Made by a program: the position numbers and the translations under genes. The notes below the pieces were generated by a model. That model was not told the DNA's origin. It was given only the letters and a program-made list of their open reading frames with translations, and ran no database searches. DNA of 64,000 nt, from positions 39,344,151 to 39,408,150 of the forward strand of contig OZ022339.1 of the NCBI GenBank assembly GCA_963989245.1, in the 5' to 3' direction. This DNA is from Nansenia antarctica (lineage: Eukaryota > Chordata > Actinopteri > Argentiniformes > Microstomatidae). Shown piece after piece: positions 35,116 through 46,106 of this stretch (positions within the stretch are counted from its first letter, which is position 1; the number at the start of each line of letters is the position of its first letter).

Positions 35116-36200
35116 TTATTTGTTCAGACTTCTGAACATTTTCTCTTTCTGTTGAAGGGTTGGATAACCAGTGACTAAAATTACAAAAACGACCAAACCT
35201 CTTACTATTAAAAGTGGACTCAACAATATGTTACTTTAGGAAATGTAAATATTTTTAGAGATGGTTTGGCTTCACCCAACTTAGATGTTTCACTCATTAG
35301 AGATTCCATAGGTGCTGCTTACAGTGTTTACAATGACACCAGGTTGTATCCATGACAACCAAGATAACCAGTAGTTCATAATTGATACAATTCTGAAGTG
35401 AACACACTATTACTGTGTGATACTGAAAGAGGGGCTTGTGTGGTTATTCTCAACAGCAACAGGGAATCCAATACAGGGTGACAATAACCAAGAGGTTATA
35501 AAGAAAGAATGTTTCTTTCCTAATGATGAACAACAACAGCCGTTGTCTAGTTTCATAATAAAGCCTTCCTGTGGGAGAAAAGCGGTCATCTTCCTTGAGG
35601 GTCACAGTTAAGTAAGGAAACTTCACACCCTGACATGCAAGCTTCCTCTTCAGTAGCGTAATTGGTATTCAGCGGCAATGTTTTCCCAAGCGTTGGCACC
35701 AAACAAAGCAAGTTCGCTGCTAATGAAGTGGACTGTGGGTCCAAGCACACAGTGGGGATCCAAGCAGACAGTTCTTCAGTCCAGTGGTCATCGTCATCCC
35801 CCCCTTACCATCCCTCCATATGGACTGAGCCACATAAACATACTGAGCGGGAAGCCCAGAAATTTGACAACGGGGTCTCCTGGGAAGGGGTCTGATGTCC
35901 TCTAAATTGCTCTGACCATGATCAAAGGTGGTGGTTGTGTTAACAGCATTTGTACTGACCTTGCTGCTTACTCTCATCTTTGTCATCATGGCAGGCTGCC
36001 CTAGGTGCTCTCACCCCCAAGCTGACCAGCATGACTAATAGGAAGCTTTGGACGCTTATCTTTGTTCTTGAATGCCAATGTTTTCTTCTTCACCAAGGTT
36101 ATCTCTGTGTCAAAACAATGTACAGACACAGATACAGTATACTTGATTTGCACGTGTGTAGTAACCAGAGGCGTTGTTTGGGTCTTGAAACATCGGGGGC
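35116..36200. other. Unannotated sequence
   Basis: No gene recognised. Overlapping short frames at 35662-35905 on both strands have no known motif. Confidence 0.35.
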
Positions 36201-36204
36201 TGAT

Positions 36205-36420
36205 GATAAATAATAATAATAATAAACTTTATTTGTATAGCACTTTTCCTGCAAACGTTGCAGTTCTAAGTGCTTTAATCATTAATCATCATTTAATTAT
36301 TTAGTAATTTAAAGGCAATATTAAAAAGATGCTTTAATGCATGATCGGAATGAGAGATGAATAGATCTGGGGCTTTTTAATATTGTTTTTTATTATTATT
36401 ATTATTTTATTTTATTTACA
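36205..36420 (-). repeat. LINE 3'-end stub plus dispersed repeat
   Basis: 36208-36285 is the inverted form of the 1.5- and 35.0-kb LINE stubs ('actttatttgtatagcac', 'tttcctgcaaacgttgca'). The next part, about 36320-36420, is a copy of 10195-10290 in opposite orientation ('gagagatgaatagat' and 'ggggctttttaatatt'). Confidence 0.55.
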
Positions 36421-38025
36421 ACAAATGCTTGTACAACAAAGACTTTTCAGAAAACATTCGGGGCTCCAACCCCCAAGGGCTAACGATGTGCCTGGTAGTA
36501 ACTCTACTATTACTTGTAACAACACTGTATTTGCATTTTGTATAGGGTCAAAGTAATGCAAAGTAATAAAGTGTTTTATATCTAGGCATGTTTAGCCAGT
36601 GCATGGTATAATAAATAGATATAGATACACACGTCTGATAAGACTTTACTTTCCTGTCCTCTGTGAAGTTTTGTAAACAAATTCGAAACCTCATATAAAT
36701 CTTCAAGCCAGCTATTGCAATTAGACTCAACTCACCCTTTAAAAAGCAGCCTCAGAAAGTCCTCTTATCCTCAGTTAACTTTCCTACCATGGACTCTGCT
36801 TGGAAGCCTAGAGATACCCATACCCAAACAGCTAGCAGAGCTATAGATGCCTGTGATGCAATTTGATTACTATAGCATGTTTCTGATAACTTAGGGGCCT
36901 GCCTAAATCCCCTAAATATTTGCTAATAGTATTCAAAGCAATTGATACCAGAAAATATTGATAGCCAGTGCACTAACTAAACCCCAGGCTCTTCTTGATG
37001 AAAGGTGTCAGGTGTACTGTTCCAATACTGAGAGGGGGTTCGAGGTGTCATGAAAAAAAGCCCAATGTTAATGATATTTTTCCACGACCCTCCCCTTGTA
37101 AAAAGACCCATTACCCTCCCCCTTCATTCAATGAAATAAAAATTATGATTATGGCCAAAAAAGTAGGCCTACCTCATTACAATCAGGGTCACAGTACAGG
37201 GAAGCTGTCTGATGGTGTAAATGGCTTGGTCCTATACAAATTGCAGTCAGGGGTGTAGTGCTATTTATAAACTCAGTGGTGGCGTTTCATCTGGCAAACT
37301 CATTGGTGCTAAAATTCATTATCATCATTTGGACGGAGCGTCTGGGAACTTTCTCCCAGGAAAATGTGGTCTTCTGTAAGCACATTTAATGCAATTCTAA
37401 ATACTGTATTTTTCTGAAACATTTTGCTTGTTACTGAACCATAATGCTGAGAAACCCTATCCCTATCCTGTGTCAATTGAGTAGGCTATGTATAAATATT
37501 TCCGGTTAAGAGAGTAGAGAGTTAGTATTGAGCAAGTGATGAATTTCTCAATGTGCTATTGATCCATTTTTCGATGTGCACCCTATATAGGTGTACTGTA
37601 TATAGACACAGAGTGCAGTTCATCAATGATCTCAGCTCACATGGAATGCATTTCCCACCAATCAATCAAGTCCCTGAACGTGTTTATTGCCGGAGCAGGC
37701 AGAAGGTTGAGCCTTGTGGCCCAGGCTGCTGATTCCGGTTTCCCGGATCAAGGGAGCAGGGAGAGAGGTTCTCAGGATTAATATGTCTTAGATGATAAAG
37801 ATGCATCATTAATTGTATTTGGACTGTACATTATGGTCTGTCCTTTTGTGAATGGGAATTGTGCACAGAAACATTTATACAAGCTCTGTTCATCATCCAC
37901 AAAATAAGTGTTGGTGCCCAGAACTGCTGCGATCCGGCCCCACTACACCCTTGCTTGCAGTAGTGGCTATCATCGGCTACATACTTACCATCTTCATAAA
38001 ACTGAATATTTATCTCTCGATCACC
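36421..38025. other. Unannotated sequence
   Basis: No gene or classified repeat recognised between the LINE stub and the long-TIR transposon. Confidence 0.35.
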
Positions 38026-38028
38026 TTT

Positions 38029-38825
38029 TAGGCTAGTGACAAACTGTCAAAAAGGGCTTTAGTTTTTGAGATACCCCTACCGGAGGTATAACAAAACACA
38101 ACAATGTTTTTCCTCATCTCTAAGGTCTCCCATATGAAATGGATTATTGTATAAAAATATTTTACTGCAAAAATTGTTAAATTTATAGATATTGTTATAC
38201 ACCCCAAAACTAAAAAAGAACAAAAGTATAGCCTGGCCGTATTGGAGTTGAGACATATAAACTAATGTAGATTATTAATACAAGCTCTGGGAGCTTTGAA
38301 ACTTCACATGCCTGTAGTCAGACAGTTGCTCAATCTAATGAAAACAAAAAAACCTGAATGTGAATATCTTGATCCATGTAGGAAATATAGACCTTTAAAC
38401 ACATACCTAAAATAACCGGAAATGTAAAAAATGAATATCTATGCAGAATGTTCTCATTTACTTTGTAGTAGCTCTGCCATGGATTGTCAGAGAAACACAG
38501 AAATATAAAAATATAGCATGCACAGTCAGGGAGTTATATCACTAAATGTATGAGGTGTCCCAAATGAAAGAAAATGAAACATTGAATAATGAAGTCCAGT
38601 CCAAAGCCCATTATCAGTGGTGAGAAGAATGTTAACTAATTGAATGTTACTGCAAAGTAAGTCACTTGAGGTAAGTGCTGGTCTATAATGTTAATATATT
38701 TATGATACTTTTAATAAAGGATACATTTCATGATAGCCTAACTTTTATTATACATTTCAAATGGAAATAAAGATCCAATTGAATCAGGTTGAAATTGAAA
38801 TAGAACACCTTTATTAAAATATTTA
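38029..38825. repeat. Left long terminal inverted repeat
   Basis: Inverted partner of 45303-46106. Shared blocks include 'gatacccctaccggagg', 'tatagcctggccgtattgg' / its complement, 'ccatggattgtcagag' and 'tttacatccact'. Non-coding. A frame on the right arm (45521-45838) is a by-product. Confidence 0.9.
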
Positions 38826-39340
38826 CATCCACTCTGCTCCTCCATCATCCTTCTCCTCCCTCCTCCATCATCCTTCTCCTCCATCCTGCATCATCCTGCT
38901 CCTCCCTCTTCCATCATCCTTCTCCTCCATCATCCTGCCCCTCCATCACCCTTCTCCTCCCTCCTCCATCATCCTGCCCCTCCGTTACCCTTCTCCTCTC
39001 TCCTCCATCATCCTGCTCCTCCATCACCCTTCTCCTCCCTCCTCCATCATCCTGCCCCTCCATCACCCTTCTCCTCTCTCCTCCATCATCCTGCCCCTCC
39101 ATCACCCTTCTCCTCTCTCCTCCATCATCCTGCTCCTCCATCACCCTTCTCCTTCCTCCTCCATCATCCTGCTCCTCCATCACCCTTCTCCTTCCTCCTC
39201 CATCATCCTGCTCCTCCATCATCCTTCTCCTCCCTCCTCCATCATCCTTCTTCTCCTGCTCCTCCATCATCCTTCTACTTCCTCCTCCATCATCCTGCTC
39301 CTCCATCATCCTACTCCTCCTGCTCCTCCACTCTGCAATC
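38826..39340. repeat. 39-bp minisatellite
   Basis: About thirteen imperfect units built from 'ctcctccatcatcctg' and 'cacccttctcctccctc' phrases lie between the stop of the transposon gene (39356) and its left inverted repeat. An open minus-strand frame (38914-39375) through it encodes a 13-residue 'EEQDDGGGRRRVM'-type repeat. With no independent start context and a position in the 3' UTR, I treat that frame as repeat-driven. Confidence 0.9.
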
Positions 39341-39355
39341 TGCAACACATCACCG

Positions 39356-40246
39356 TCACCCATCCACATTATCATCAGTGACTATCATATTTGGGCAGTC
39401 AGGGAAAGAGCAAGAGCAAAACTCGGTGCAAGTCAAGCCCACTGAAAGACATGGGCATTTTCTGGTATCATTGCAGTTTCCGTCCTTACAGTACAAGTGG
39501 GTGATGTCTCGAACTTCCTTAGGTGCCGGTGGTTTCTGTAATATCACAGGTTCAATGGACCCATCTTCTCTGAGCCTCCACCCTCTACCAACTGGGTTCC
39601 AGAGATGAGGCTTGGCCAGATGGCTGTGACGCCGCACTGCTGTTTGGTATAAGGCTCTCAACACATGTTGCTGGAAGGCATCTTCTGTTGGGGGTAGATT
39701 TGCAGCTGATGAATCTGTGGTAGATGCTAGTGTGTACCTCAGCTCATCCAGGTTGGTGCAAGGATGCCCATTCTCCTTTTTCTTTTGGCCATAAAGGAGG
39801 AGGGCATACTTTCTTGCCACAGGAAAAGCCTCCTCTAGGTTTCCAGACAGTCCAAAATTGGCCATTTCTTTTAATTCACTCAGATGGCTCTTGAGTCTCG
39901 TGAAGGCAGTAGTCTTCCCAATTCTGTACAAGCTGCTTGTGGTATCACAACCTGTGAGGGCGTGGCATGCAGGTAAGCAGTCACAAAGTGCTGTTCCATG
40001 CTTCTGAGCGATGGAACAGACTGGGACAAATCTTTCTTTTGGGCCATGTCCAGAGTGCATGAACACTGTTGAGGATCCAAACATCCCTTTGCTTGCATAG
40101 TACACAAGCAAAACCAGAACATCTGTATCGTCACATTTCACAATGAGACGAGAATGTGACTGTGCAAGGTGTATTGCATGAAACACCAATCTCGTGTCAG
40201 CCTCCTCCTGGTCAGCCTCCTCCAGGTCATTACCTACCTGTCATCT
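39356..40246 (-). CDS. Transposon-encoded protein, C-terminal exon: XPG/FEN-like motifs and tesmin/TSO1-like cysteine cluster
   Basis: Open from about 40246 through an internal Met at 40189 (277 residues from there) to the stop at 39356. Three acidic blocks follow the order of XPG/FEN nucleases: 'EEADTR' just before the Met, 'KCDDTDVLVLL' at residues 18-28, and 'LTGCDTTSSLYRIGK' at 78-92. These would correspond to the FEN 'EAEA', 'ED.D' and 'GCD...I.GIG' motifs. Residues 234-265 hold nine regularly spaced cysteines like a tesmin/TSO1 CXC DNA-binding motif. I recognise the overall pattern from uncharacterised multicopy fish and invertebrate proteins. The nuclease role is inferred. The frame is intact here, with a probable splice acceptor near 40240. 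Confidence 0.72.
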
Positions 40247-40249
40247 GTC

Positions 40250-41865
40250 AGTGGGGTTGTCAGCTAACCCTCAGGAAACAAAATTGCAGGGCTACACGTT
40301 TAAATAGCTAAATAATAATAATAATAATAATTCAAGATTCATGATTTTTTTATTGCCATGTGTGCCAAAAGTTTGTTACATCCCATTACAAGTACAAGAG
40401 AGTAAAATTCATGGCAATGGAAAACATTTGGCAAGATACAATTGAGCAATACAATAATAGAATGGTAAAAAATAATAATGTTGTCCGTGTGCATGCATTT
40501 ATCATTATAGTCCATAAAGCATCTAGTGGGACTTCGGCGTAGTTCCTTCCCATCCCATCTGGGCATCAAAGCTGTAATAAAAAAAGAAGACAGTACATCT
40601 AAAATGATTGCCCACTGTTACCAACACCACTTTTACGAAATAGCCTACTACTATCTTACAAAATAGAATTGCTTATACAATGACAATGACAAATACCTGA
40701 AGTGCTGGTGACTCTCATCAAGGTGTCATCTCTCAGAACCTCTCACCTCCTCATTCTGTAACACAAATTTCAGGTCAGAGGTGTGGACACTTCTCTCGTG
40801 TAGGTTTTCCATAGACTCAGTGTACTGTACTACTTCAGTACTGTACTCAGTGTACTGTACTGAAGTAGGCTAGTGAAATCATTTCAATCCACAGTATTAT
40901 TCTACAGCAAATCTACATATCAATGAATTAATCATTATTTTTGATTCCACATAACATTACCGTTCATTACAAAAGCACTTACTTTTTCTATAATCTATTA
41001 TCTCTAACAAAGCTAGCTAGCTAGCTAACAAGCTAACACTTGTTTGGCTAGCTAGCTAACAAGCTAACACTTGTTTGGCTAGCTGGTACACACAAACACA
41101 CTAAAATGGTGCATGAAACATACTGTACAGTATGTTGCATGTTTAGTAGGTCTGCAACAAATGTATTTATTCATTATTTTATCTTTGACAACGTATTTCT
41201 TCCTCCCACCATCTCATTAGTTTTGGAGAAGGGTGGCATAATTGTGGTGAGCAGTTTCAGTGGTCTGATAACTGATGCTAACAACGGGGATATCTACCTT
41301 ACTCACAAAACAACAAATAACTGTTTGGCTATCCTAAGTAAACAACACAAAATCCTAGTATATGTAACTCACTAAAACTTACCCAAGAACACAGCAGAAG
41401 GTCTGTCTGCAGACGACTGTCCCATGAAAGTGAAGTGGAGATCAATGTCTGAAATTCCGTTGTCACCTGTCATCGTCAGATTCGGAGTTCCCGTTATGTA
41501 TAGTCCAATATGAAGGAGTTCATTAATTGCCCACTGTCGATATTTCTGCCTGCTTATGAAATTCTGTTGATAGCATTAGCGAGAGCTTTAGCCTCCATCT
41601 TGTAAACTTGTAAACAAACGCAGATGGCTCCTTACATACAGCTGGGGTGGGTGTGGCTACACACACTGCCACACTAATACCCCCCACCCGACTTTGCTAA
41701 CTAAACGTAGGTATTTAGTGAATGTAAAACTGTTGGATATGATATCGAGTGGGTTCTTCATGGCTTCATTTGTCGTCCTATGCTAAAAACCGGAAAACAA
41801 TTTTTTCACAACAAGACTTGTTTGGCTCGATTGCGAGCTTTCACAATTGCCGAGATGGGGACCTT
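40250..41865. other. Transposon interior without recognised exon
   Basis: Between two coding pieces of the long-TIR element. It holds a LINE 3' stub at about 40312-40570 ((AAT)n tail, then 'ttcaagattcatgatt', minus orientation), a duplicated 'gtgtactgtact' phrase near 40820-40860 and a 37-bp tandem ('ctagctaacaagctaac') at 41010-41090. Probably intron. Confidence 0.45.
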
Positions 41866-42018
41866 TTAATGAAACCCTGTCACATATGCTGATGGTTCTG
41901 CAACATTAGGCAGCTGCTGTATCTCTTCAACTACAGACTCCAGTTTCTTAGCAAGGTCAGCTTTTGTAGTCTTCCTCATGCTTCCATCATCATAAAACAA
42001 AGAGGGGGGGACAGCAGC
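41866..42018 (-). pseudogene. Transposon protein, middle coding piece
   Basis: The minus-strand frame directly after the L2 tail reads 'AAVPPSLFYDDGSMRKTTK' and 'ADLAKKLESVVEEIQQL', ending at a stop at 41866-41868 or at a splice site before it ('tatgtgaca'). It continues the protein of 44159-45099. The L2 insertion duplicated the junction codons. Function unknown. It belongs to the same protein family as the C-terminal exon. Confidence 0.65.
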
Positions 42019-42237
42019 GAGTTCATAATAATAATAATAATAATTAATAATAATAATTCATTGGATTTATATAGCGCTTTTCCGAGGCTCAAAGACGCTG
42101 ACAATATGGGAAGAACGGAAAACACAGAAACAACAAGCAACAGATAACATGAGCACATAGAACACAGAGTTAACGAACGGGGAAGGTTGTATGCATGTCC
42201 AGGGGGGGGGCGGGGGTGGCAGGGATGGGGGAGATGG

Positions 42238-44148
42238 CTAGGGGTAGGGGAGGCTGTAGGCATGGGAGAACAGGTAGGTTTTGAGGTGGGATTTAAAAGT
42301 GAGGAGTGAGGGTGAGTCTCTGATAGGGCTTTCACACCGGCAGTTCCGAACGCCGGTTCGCGTTCGCGTGCCGAAACCTCCGAACGTTGGCGCTGTCTGG
42401 CGAACGAGCCCGCGTTCATACCAGTCTATCATTCGCCAGACAGCGCCAACGTTCGGAGGTTTCGGCACGCGAACGCGAACCGGCGTTCGGAACTGCCGGT
42501 GTGTAAGCCCTATGAGTGGTTGAGGGAGAGAGTTCCAGAGGCGGGGTGCGGCTCGTGAGAAGGCACGGTGACCGAAGCCTTTGAGTTTTGAGGGTGGGAC
42601 AGTGAGGGGAACAATGGATGAGGATCGGAGGGTACGGGTAGGGCGGTGGGGGAGAAGGAGGTCAGTCAGGTAAGGGGGGGCCAGGCTATGGAGGGCTTTG
42701 TATGTGAGGATGAGGACTTTGAATTGAATACGTTCTTTGATGGGGAGCCAGTGGAGAGAGTGGAGGACAGGAGTGATGTGGTCACGGGAGCGGGTGTTTG
42801 AGAGGAGGCGTGCAGCAGAGTTTTGGACCATCTGGAGTCTATGGAGGGAGCGGGAGGTGATGCCGGTGAGTAGGGAGTTGCAGTAGTCGAGGCGGGAGGA
42901 GATGAAGGCGTGGATGAGGGATTCAGCAGCGGGGGGGGAGAGGCAGTGTCTGATTTTTGCAATGTTTCGGAGGTGGAAGTAGGATGTCTTGACAATGGAA
43001 CTGACGTGGGGATCGAATGAGAGGGTGGGGTCCAGGATGAAGCCGAGGTTGCGAGCCAGGGGGGAGGGGGTGATGGTAGTGTCGTCAATGGTGAGTGTGA
43101 TGGGTCCGGTTTTATTGAGGGTGGATTTGGTGCCGATGAGGATGACTTCGGTCTTTTCACTGTTCAGTTTGAGGAAGTTGTGTGTGAGCCAGGTTTTTAT
43201 TGCGGAGATGCAGGTTTCGATGTGAGTGAGGGGTGGGTTCTGGGTGGAGTTTGTGGTGATGTAAATCTGTGTGTCATCAGCGTAGCAGTGGAAGTCCAGG
43301 TTGAATTGGCGGATGATGTGACCGAGGGGGAGTGTGTAGCAGAGGAAGAGCAGGGGGCCGAGGACTGAGCCTTGTGGGACCCCCTGTGTGACAGAGGAGG
43401 AGGAGGTGTGACCGGAGAGGGAGATGAACTGGTGTCTGTTGGTGAGGTAGGAGGTGAGCCAGTCCAGGGCGGTGCCCTCAACACCCAGTTGGCGCAGCCT
43501 TTGAAGGAGGATGGAGTGGGACACTGTGTCGAAGGCTGCGCTCAGGTCTAGTAGAACTAGGATGTTGAGGGCACCTGAGTCTGCAGAGGTGAGGAGATCG
43601 TTGATTACTTTGACCAGGGCTGTTTCGGTGCTGTGATGTGGGCGGAAGCCAGATTGAAGGGGTTCATACAGTTTGTTGGATTGGAGGTGGGAGTGAAGTT
43701 GGGCAGCGACAATGCGCTCTAGGGTTTTGGAGAGGAATGGTAGGTTGGAGATGGGGCGGTAGTTGGAGAGATTGGCTGGGTCAAGAGTGGGCTTTTTGAG
43801 AATGGGGGTGACAGCGGCAAGTTTGTAGCTTGAGGGAACGTGGCCTTGGGATAGTGACTGATTGAAGAGGGCAGTGAGGTGGGGGATGAGGGCAGGGAGG
43901 CAGGCCTTGGTCAGGGTGGTAGGGAGGGGGTCGAGGGAGCAGGTGGTTGTTTTGGAGGCGGTGATGATAGTAGTGATGAGGGAGGAGTCAATAGGGGAGA
44001 AAGTAGTGAGAGGAGTAGGGGGAGGGTAGTCAGGAGGGGGGAAGATGACAGCAGGGGGGGCGGGGGTGGTGGAGTTGGAGATGGAGGCAGTCAGTGAGCT
44101 ATTGATGTGGGAGATCTTGCTGTTGAAGGCGTGGAGAAAGGAGTTGCA
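42238..44148 (-). CDS. L2 ORF2: reverse transcriptase domain, 5'-truncated, with in-frame MITE
   Basis: LINE ORF2 proteins nick DNA and copy their RNA at the target. The open frame begins upstream in the host transposon (Met at 44277) and enters L2 at 44148. Numbered from that Met: 'NYRPISNLPFLSK' at about 172-184, 'LLDLSAAFDTVSH' at 242-254 with the first catalytic Asp, 'GVPQGSVLGP' at 299-308 and 'CYADD' at 331-335 with the catalytic pair. The L2 C-terminal blocks follow ('SRLDYCNSLLTGI', 'LHWLPIKERIQFKV', 'APRLWNSLP'). Residues 589-651 are encoded by a 189-bp MITE. The endonuclease domain is missing, so the copy cannot be autonomous, yet the RT frame is fully open. Confidence 0.9.
   Translation of the reverse strand, partial: CNSFLHAFNSKISHINSSLTASISNSTTPAPPAVIFPPPDYPPPTPLTTFSPIDSSLITTIITASKTTTCSLDPLPTTLTKACLPALIPHLTALFNQSLSQGHVPSSYKLAAVTPILKKPTLDPANLSNYRPISNLPFLSKTLERIVAAQLHSHLQSNKLYEPLQSGFRPHHSTETALVKVINDLLTSADSGALNILVLLDLSAAFDTVSHSILLQRLRQLGVEGTALDWLTSYLTNRHQFISLSGHTSSSSVTQGVPQGSVLGPLLFLCYTLPLGHIIRQFNLDFHCYADDTQIYITTNSTQNPPLTHIETCISAIKTWLTHNFLKLNSEKTEVILIGTKSTLNKTGPITLTIDDTTITPSPLARNLGFILDPTLSFDPHVSSIVKTSYFHLRNIAKIRHCLSPPAAESLIHAFISSRLDYCNSLLTGITSRSLHRLQMVQNSAARLLSNTRSRDHITPVLHSLHWLPIKERIQFKVLILTYKALHSLAPPYLTDLLLPHRPTRTLRSSSIVPLTVPPSKLKGFGHRAFSRAAPRLWNSLPQPLIGLTHRQFRTPVRVRVPKPPNVGAVWRMIDWYERGLVRQTAPTFGGFGTRTRTGVRNCRCESPIRDSPSLLTFKSHLKTYLFSHAYSLPYP
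42321..42515. mobile_element. 189-bp palindromic MITE inserted in frame in L2 ORF2
   Basis: The unit 42324-42512 is almost wholly palindromic. Arms of about 80 bases start TAGGGCTTTCACACCGG and mirror each other around a centre near 42415. Flanks carry TGA (42321-42323 and 42513-42515), a 3-bp TNA-type TSD that suggests PIF/Harbinger. Insert plus duplication equals 192 bases (64 codons), and no stop occurs in the L2 frame. Confidence 0.88.
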
Positions 44149-44158
44149 GAGGTCATAA

Positions 44159-45099
44159 GACATCACAGTCTCCATGGACACCTCTCTTTGCTTGGAGACA
44201 GCAAGTAACTTTCGAAAGAGCACATCTGAGTCCATGTGAACCTTTCTAAGTACGCTGACTCCAACTGACGTTTTCATGTCTTTGAAGGTTGCACACTGTT
44301 GTCTTTTCTCTGGGTCCCAGAAGCTCTTCGTTCTTTTGGATTTTGCCAGGCGTTGTTCAATAAAGATGGCACACTGCTTTGCACCATCTTAGAGGAAGCT
44401 TGAGAGCTCTTTTGCAACTTTCTCAGATGCAACCTGACCACTTGCAATGTTAATCAGTTGCTCAGGAATGCTATCCAGGTCAAAAGGGTTCTGCTTCTGC
44501 TCCACTGCTTCCATTATCTTCTGTATGTCTCTCTCATCTCTGTCCATTCTGGATGCTCCATGCTCCGGGTGTGCTTGAGGGCTCTTTGCGTCAGTGTCAC
44601 AAAGCTCTTTCATGACATCCACATATGCTGTGGTTACATGTCTTGACATCAACCATCTTGTGAGAGCTCCCTTTCGTAATGTAAAGCCAACAACTCCACC
44701 CTGACTCTTGCCTTCTCGGTTGATGGTTTGCTCCAGAGCCTGATCAGTAGCCACACAGTTGAAGCTTCGATCCTCAGACCGGCGAACAACAAATCCACCT
44801 TGTTGCATGAATGTGTATGCTTCTGGTTGTTCATGTTCAAGGGCTTTCATTTCCGCAACATAGACTGGCATGTACTTGGCATAATTGGTCCTTCCAGCAG
44901 CTCTGAACCAAGGCAGAACTTCACACATGCAATTCAGGTGAAGTTGAAAGTCAGCTTCACGCTCGGAACGAAGGATCCTTAGCAACAGATCTGCACCCTT
45001 TAGGAACATTAACCAGTATCCAAAGGTTGCTGACTCCTTAACTCCCTCATTTGTGAACATCTGGATACTGTTCTGGATCTCAGGAAGTTCAGTCTCCAC
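44159..45099 (-). pseudogene. Transposon protein, N-terminal exon
   Basis: A 236-residue frame (45099-44389) from 'METELPEIQNS' to 'VAKELSSFL'. A single in-frame TAA (44389-44391) follows, after which the same frame continues ('QCAIFIEQRLAKSK', 'SFWDPEKRQQCATFKDM', 'HMDSDVLFRKLLAVSKQREV') to the L2 junction at 44158. It is the N-terminal part of the family represented by the 39.4-kb exon: the spacing of 'ELSSFL', '..F..QRL' and 'D.D.LFR.LL' blocks matches what I recall of those multicopy fish proteins. The stop codon and the L2 make this copy inactive. The N-terminus may extend upstream beyond 45099. Confidence 0.68.
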
Positions 45100-45164
45100 C
45101 TCACCGATGAGCTGTTGTGCAGTGGCCTTGTCATTACCATGAAATGCATGCTGTACATCTCGTA

Positions 45165-45262
45165 GGATGTATGTAGTTACCAGTTAAACTGACATAGTTC
45201 TGTTAACTACATACCAGTTAAACTGACATAGTTCTGTTAACTACATACCAGTTAAACTGATA
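45165..45262. repeat. 34-bp tandem repeat
   Basis: About 2.6 units of 'accagttaaactgacatag' plus 'ttctgttaactacat'. Lies just inside the right inverted repeat of the long-TIR element. Confidence 0.9.
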
Positions 45263-45302
45263 TATTTCCCATTATTTAGGTATAATTTGTCCAAAAAGAA
45301 AC

Positions 45303-46106
45303 TAAAGTGGATGTAAATATTTTAATAAAGGTGTTCTATTTCAATTTCAACCTAATTCAATTGGATATTTCTTTCAATGTGAAATGTATAATAAAAGTTC
45401 ATAAATATATCATAAATATATTAACATTATAGACCAGCACTTACCTCAAGTGACTTACTTTGCAGTAACATTCAATTTGTCAACATTCTTCTCACCACTG
45501 ATAATGGACTTTGTTGACTTATGTCCATGTTTCATTTTCATTTGGGACACCTCATACATTTAGTGATACAACTCCCTGACTGTGCATGCTATATTTACAG
45601 ATATTGCTGGATTCAGCACAACCTCACCTTTCCAACAAGTCATCATCTGTATTTCTCTGACAATCCATGGCAGAGCTACTACAAAGTAAATGAGAACATT
45701 CTGCATAGATATTCATTTTTTTACATTTCCGGTTATTTTAGGTATGTGTTTAAATGTCTATATTTCCTACATGGATCAAGATATTCACATTCAGGTTTTT
45801 CCATTAGATTGAGCAACTGTCTGACTACAGGCATGTGAAGTTTCAAAGCTCCCAGAGCTTGTATTAATAATCTACATGAGTTTATATGTCTCAACTCCAA
45901 TACGGCCAGGCTATATTTTTGTTCTTTTTTTAGTTTTGGGGTGTATAACAATATCTATCAGTTTAACCATTTTTGCAGTAAAATATTTTTATACAAGAAT
46001 CCATTTCATATATGGGAGACCTTAGAGATGAGGAAAAACATTGTTGTGTTTTGTTATACCTCCGGTAGGGGTATCTCCAAATTTTGGGGGCATTGTCACT
46101 AGCCTA
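45303..46106. repeat. Right long terminal inverted repeat
   Basis: Inverted partner of 38029-38825. The outermost 14 bases are identical between arms, and differences are scattered point changes and short indels. It has an extra 50-60 base stretch near 45590-45650 relative to the left arm. Confidence 0.9.

Larger units (their letters stand above)
42019..44158 (-). mobile_element. L2 LINE with 10-bp TSD inside the transposon gene
   Basis: The LINE body is 42029-44148. Its flanks are 'gagttcataa' (42019-42028) and 'gaggtcataa' (44149-44158), a 10-base TSD with one mismatch. The minus-strand 3' end has an (ATT)n tail and 'ggatttatatagcgcttttc'. The 5' end is truncated within ORF2. The insertion point falls between codons of the host transposon protein. 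Confidence 0.9.

Noticed and set aside
35662..35989. Overlapping frames on both strands as a candidate exon
   Set aside because: No known domain, no consensus splice sites at sensible positions, and mutually exclusive frames.
38914..39375. 153-codon frame with an acidic/arginine repeat
   Set aside because: Produced by a 39-bp minisatellite outside the transposon gene's stop. No independent start context or homologue known to me.
42281..42523. Separate + strand 80-codon gene
   Set aside because: It is the palindromic MITE read on the opposite strand of L2.
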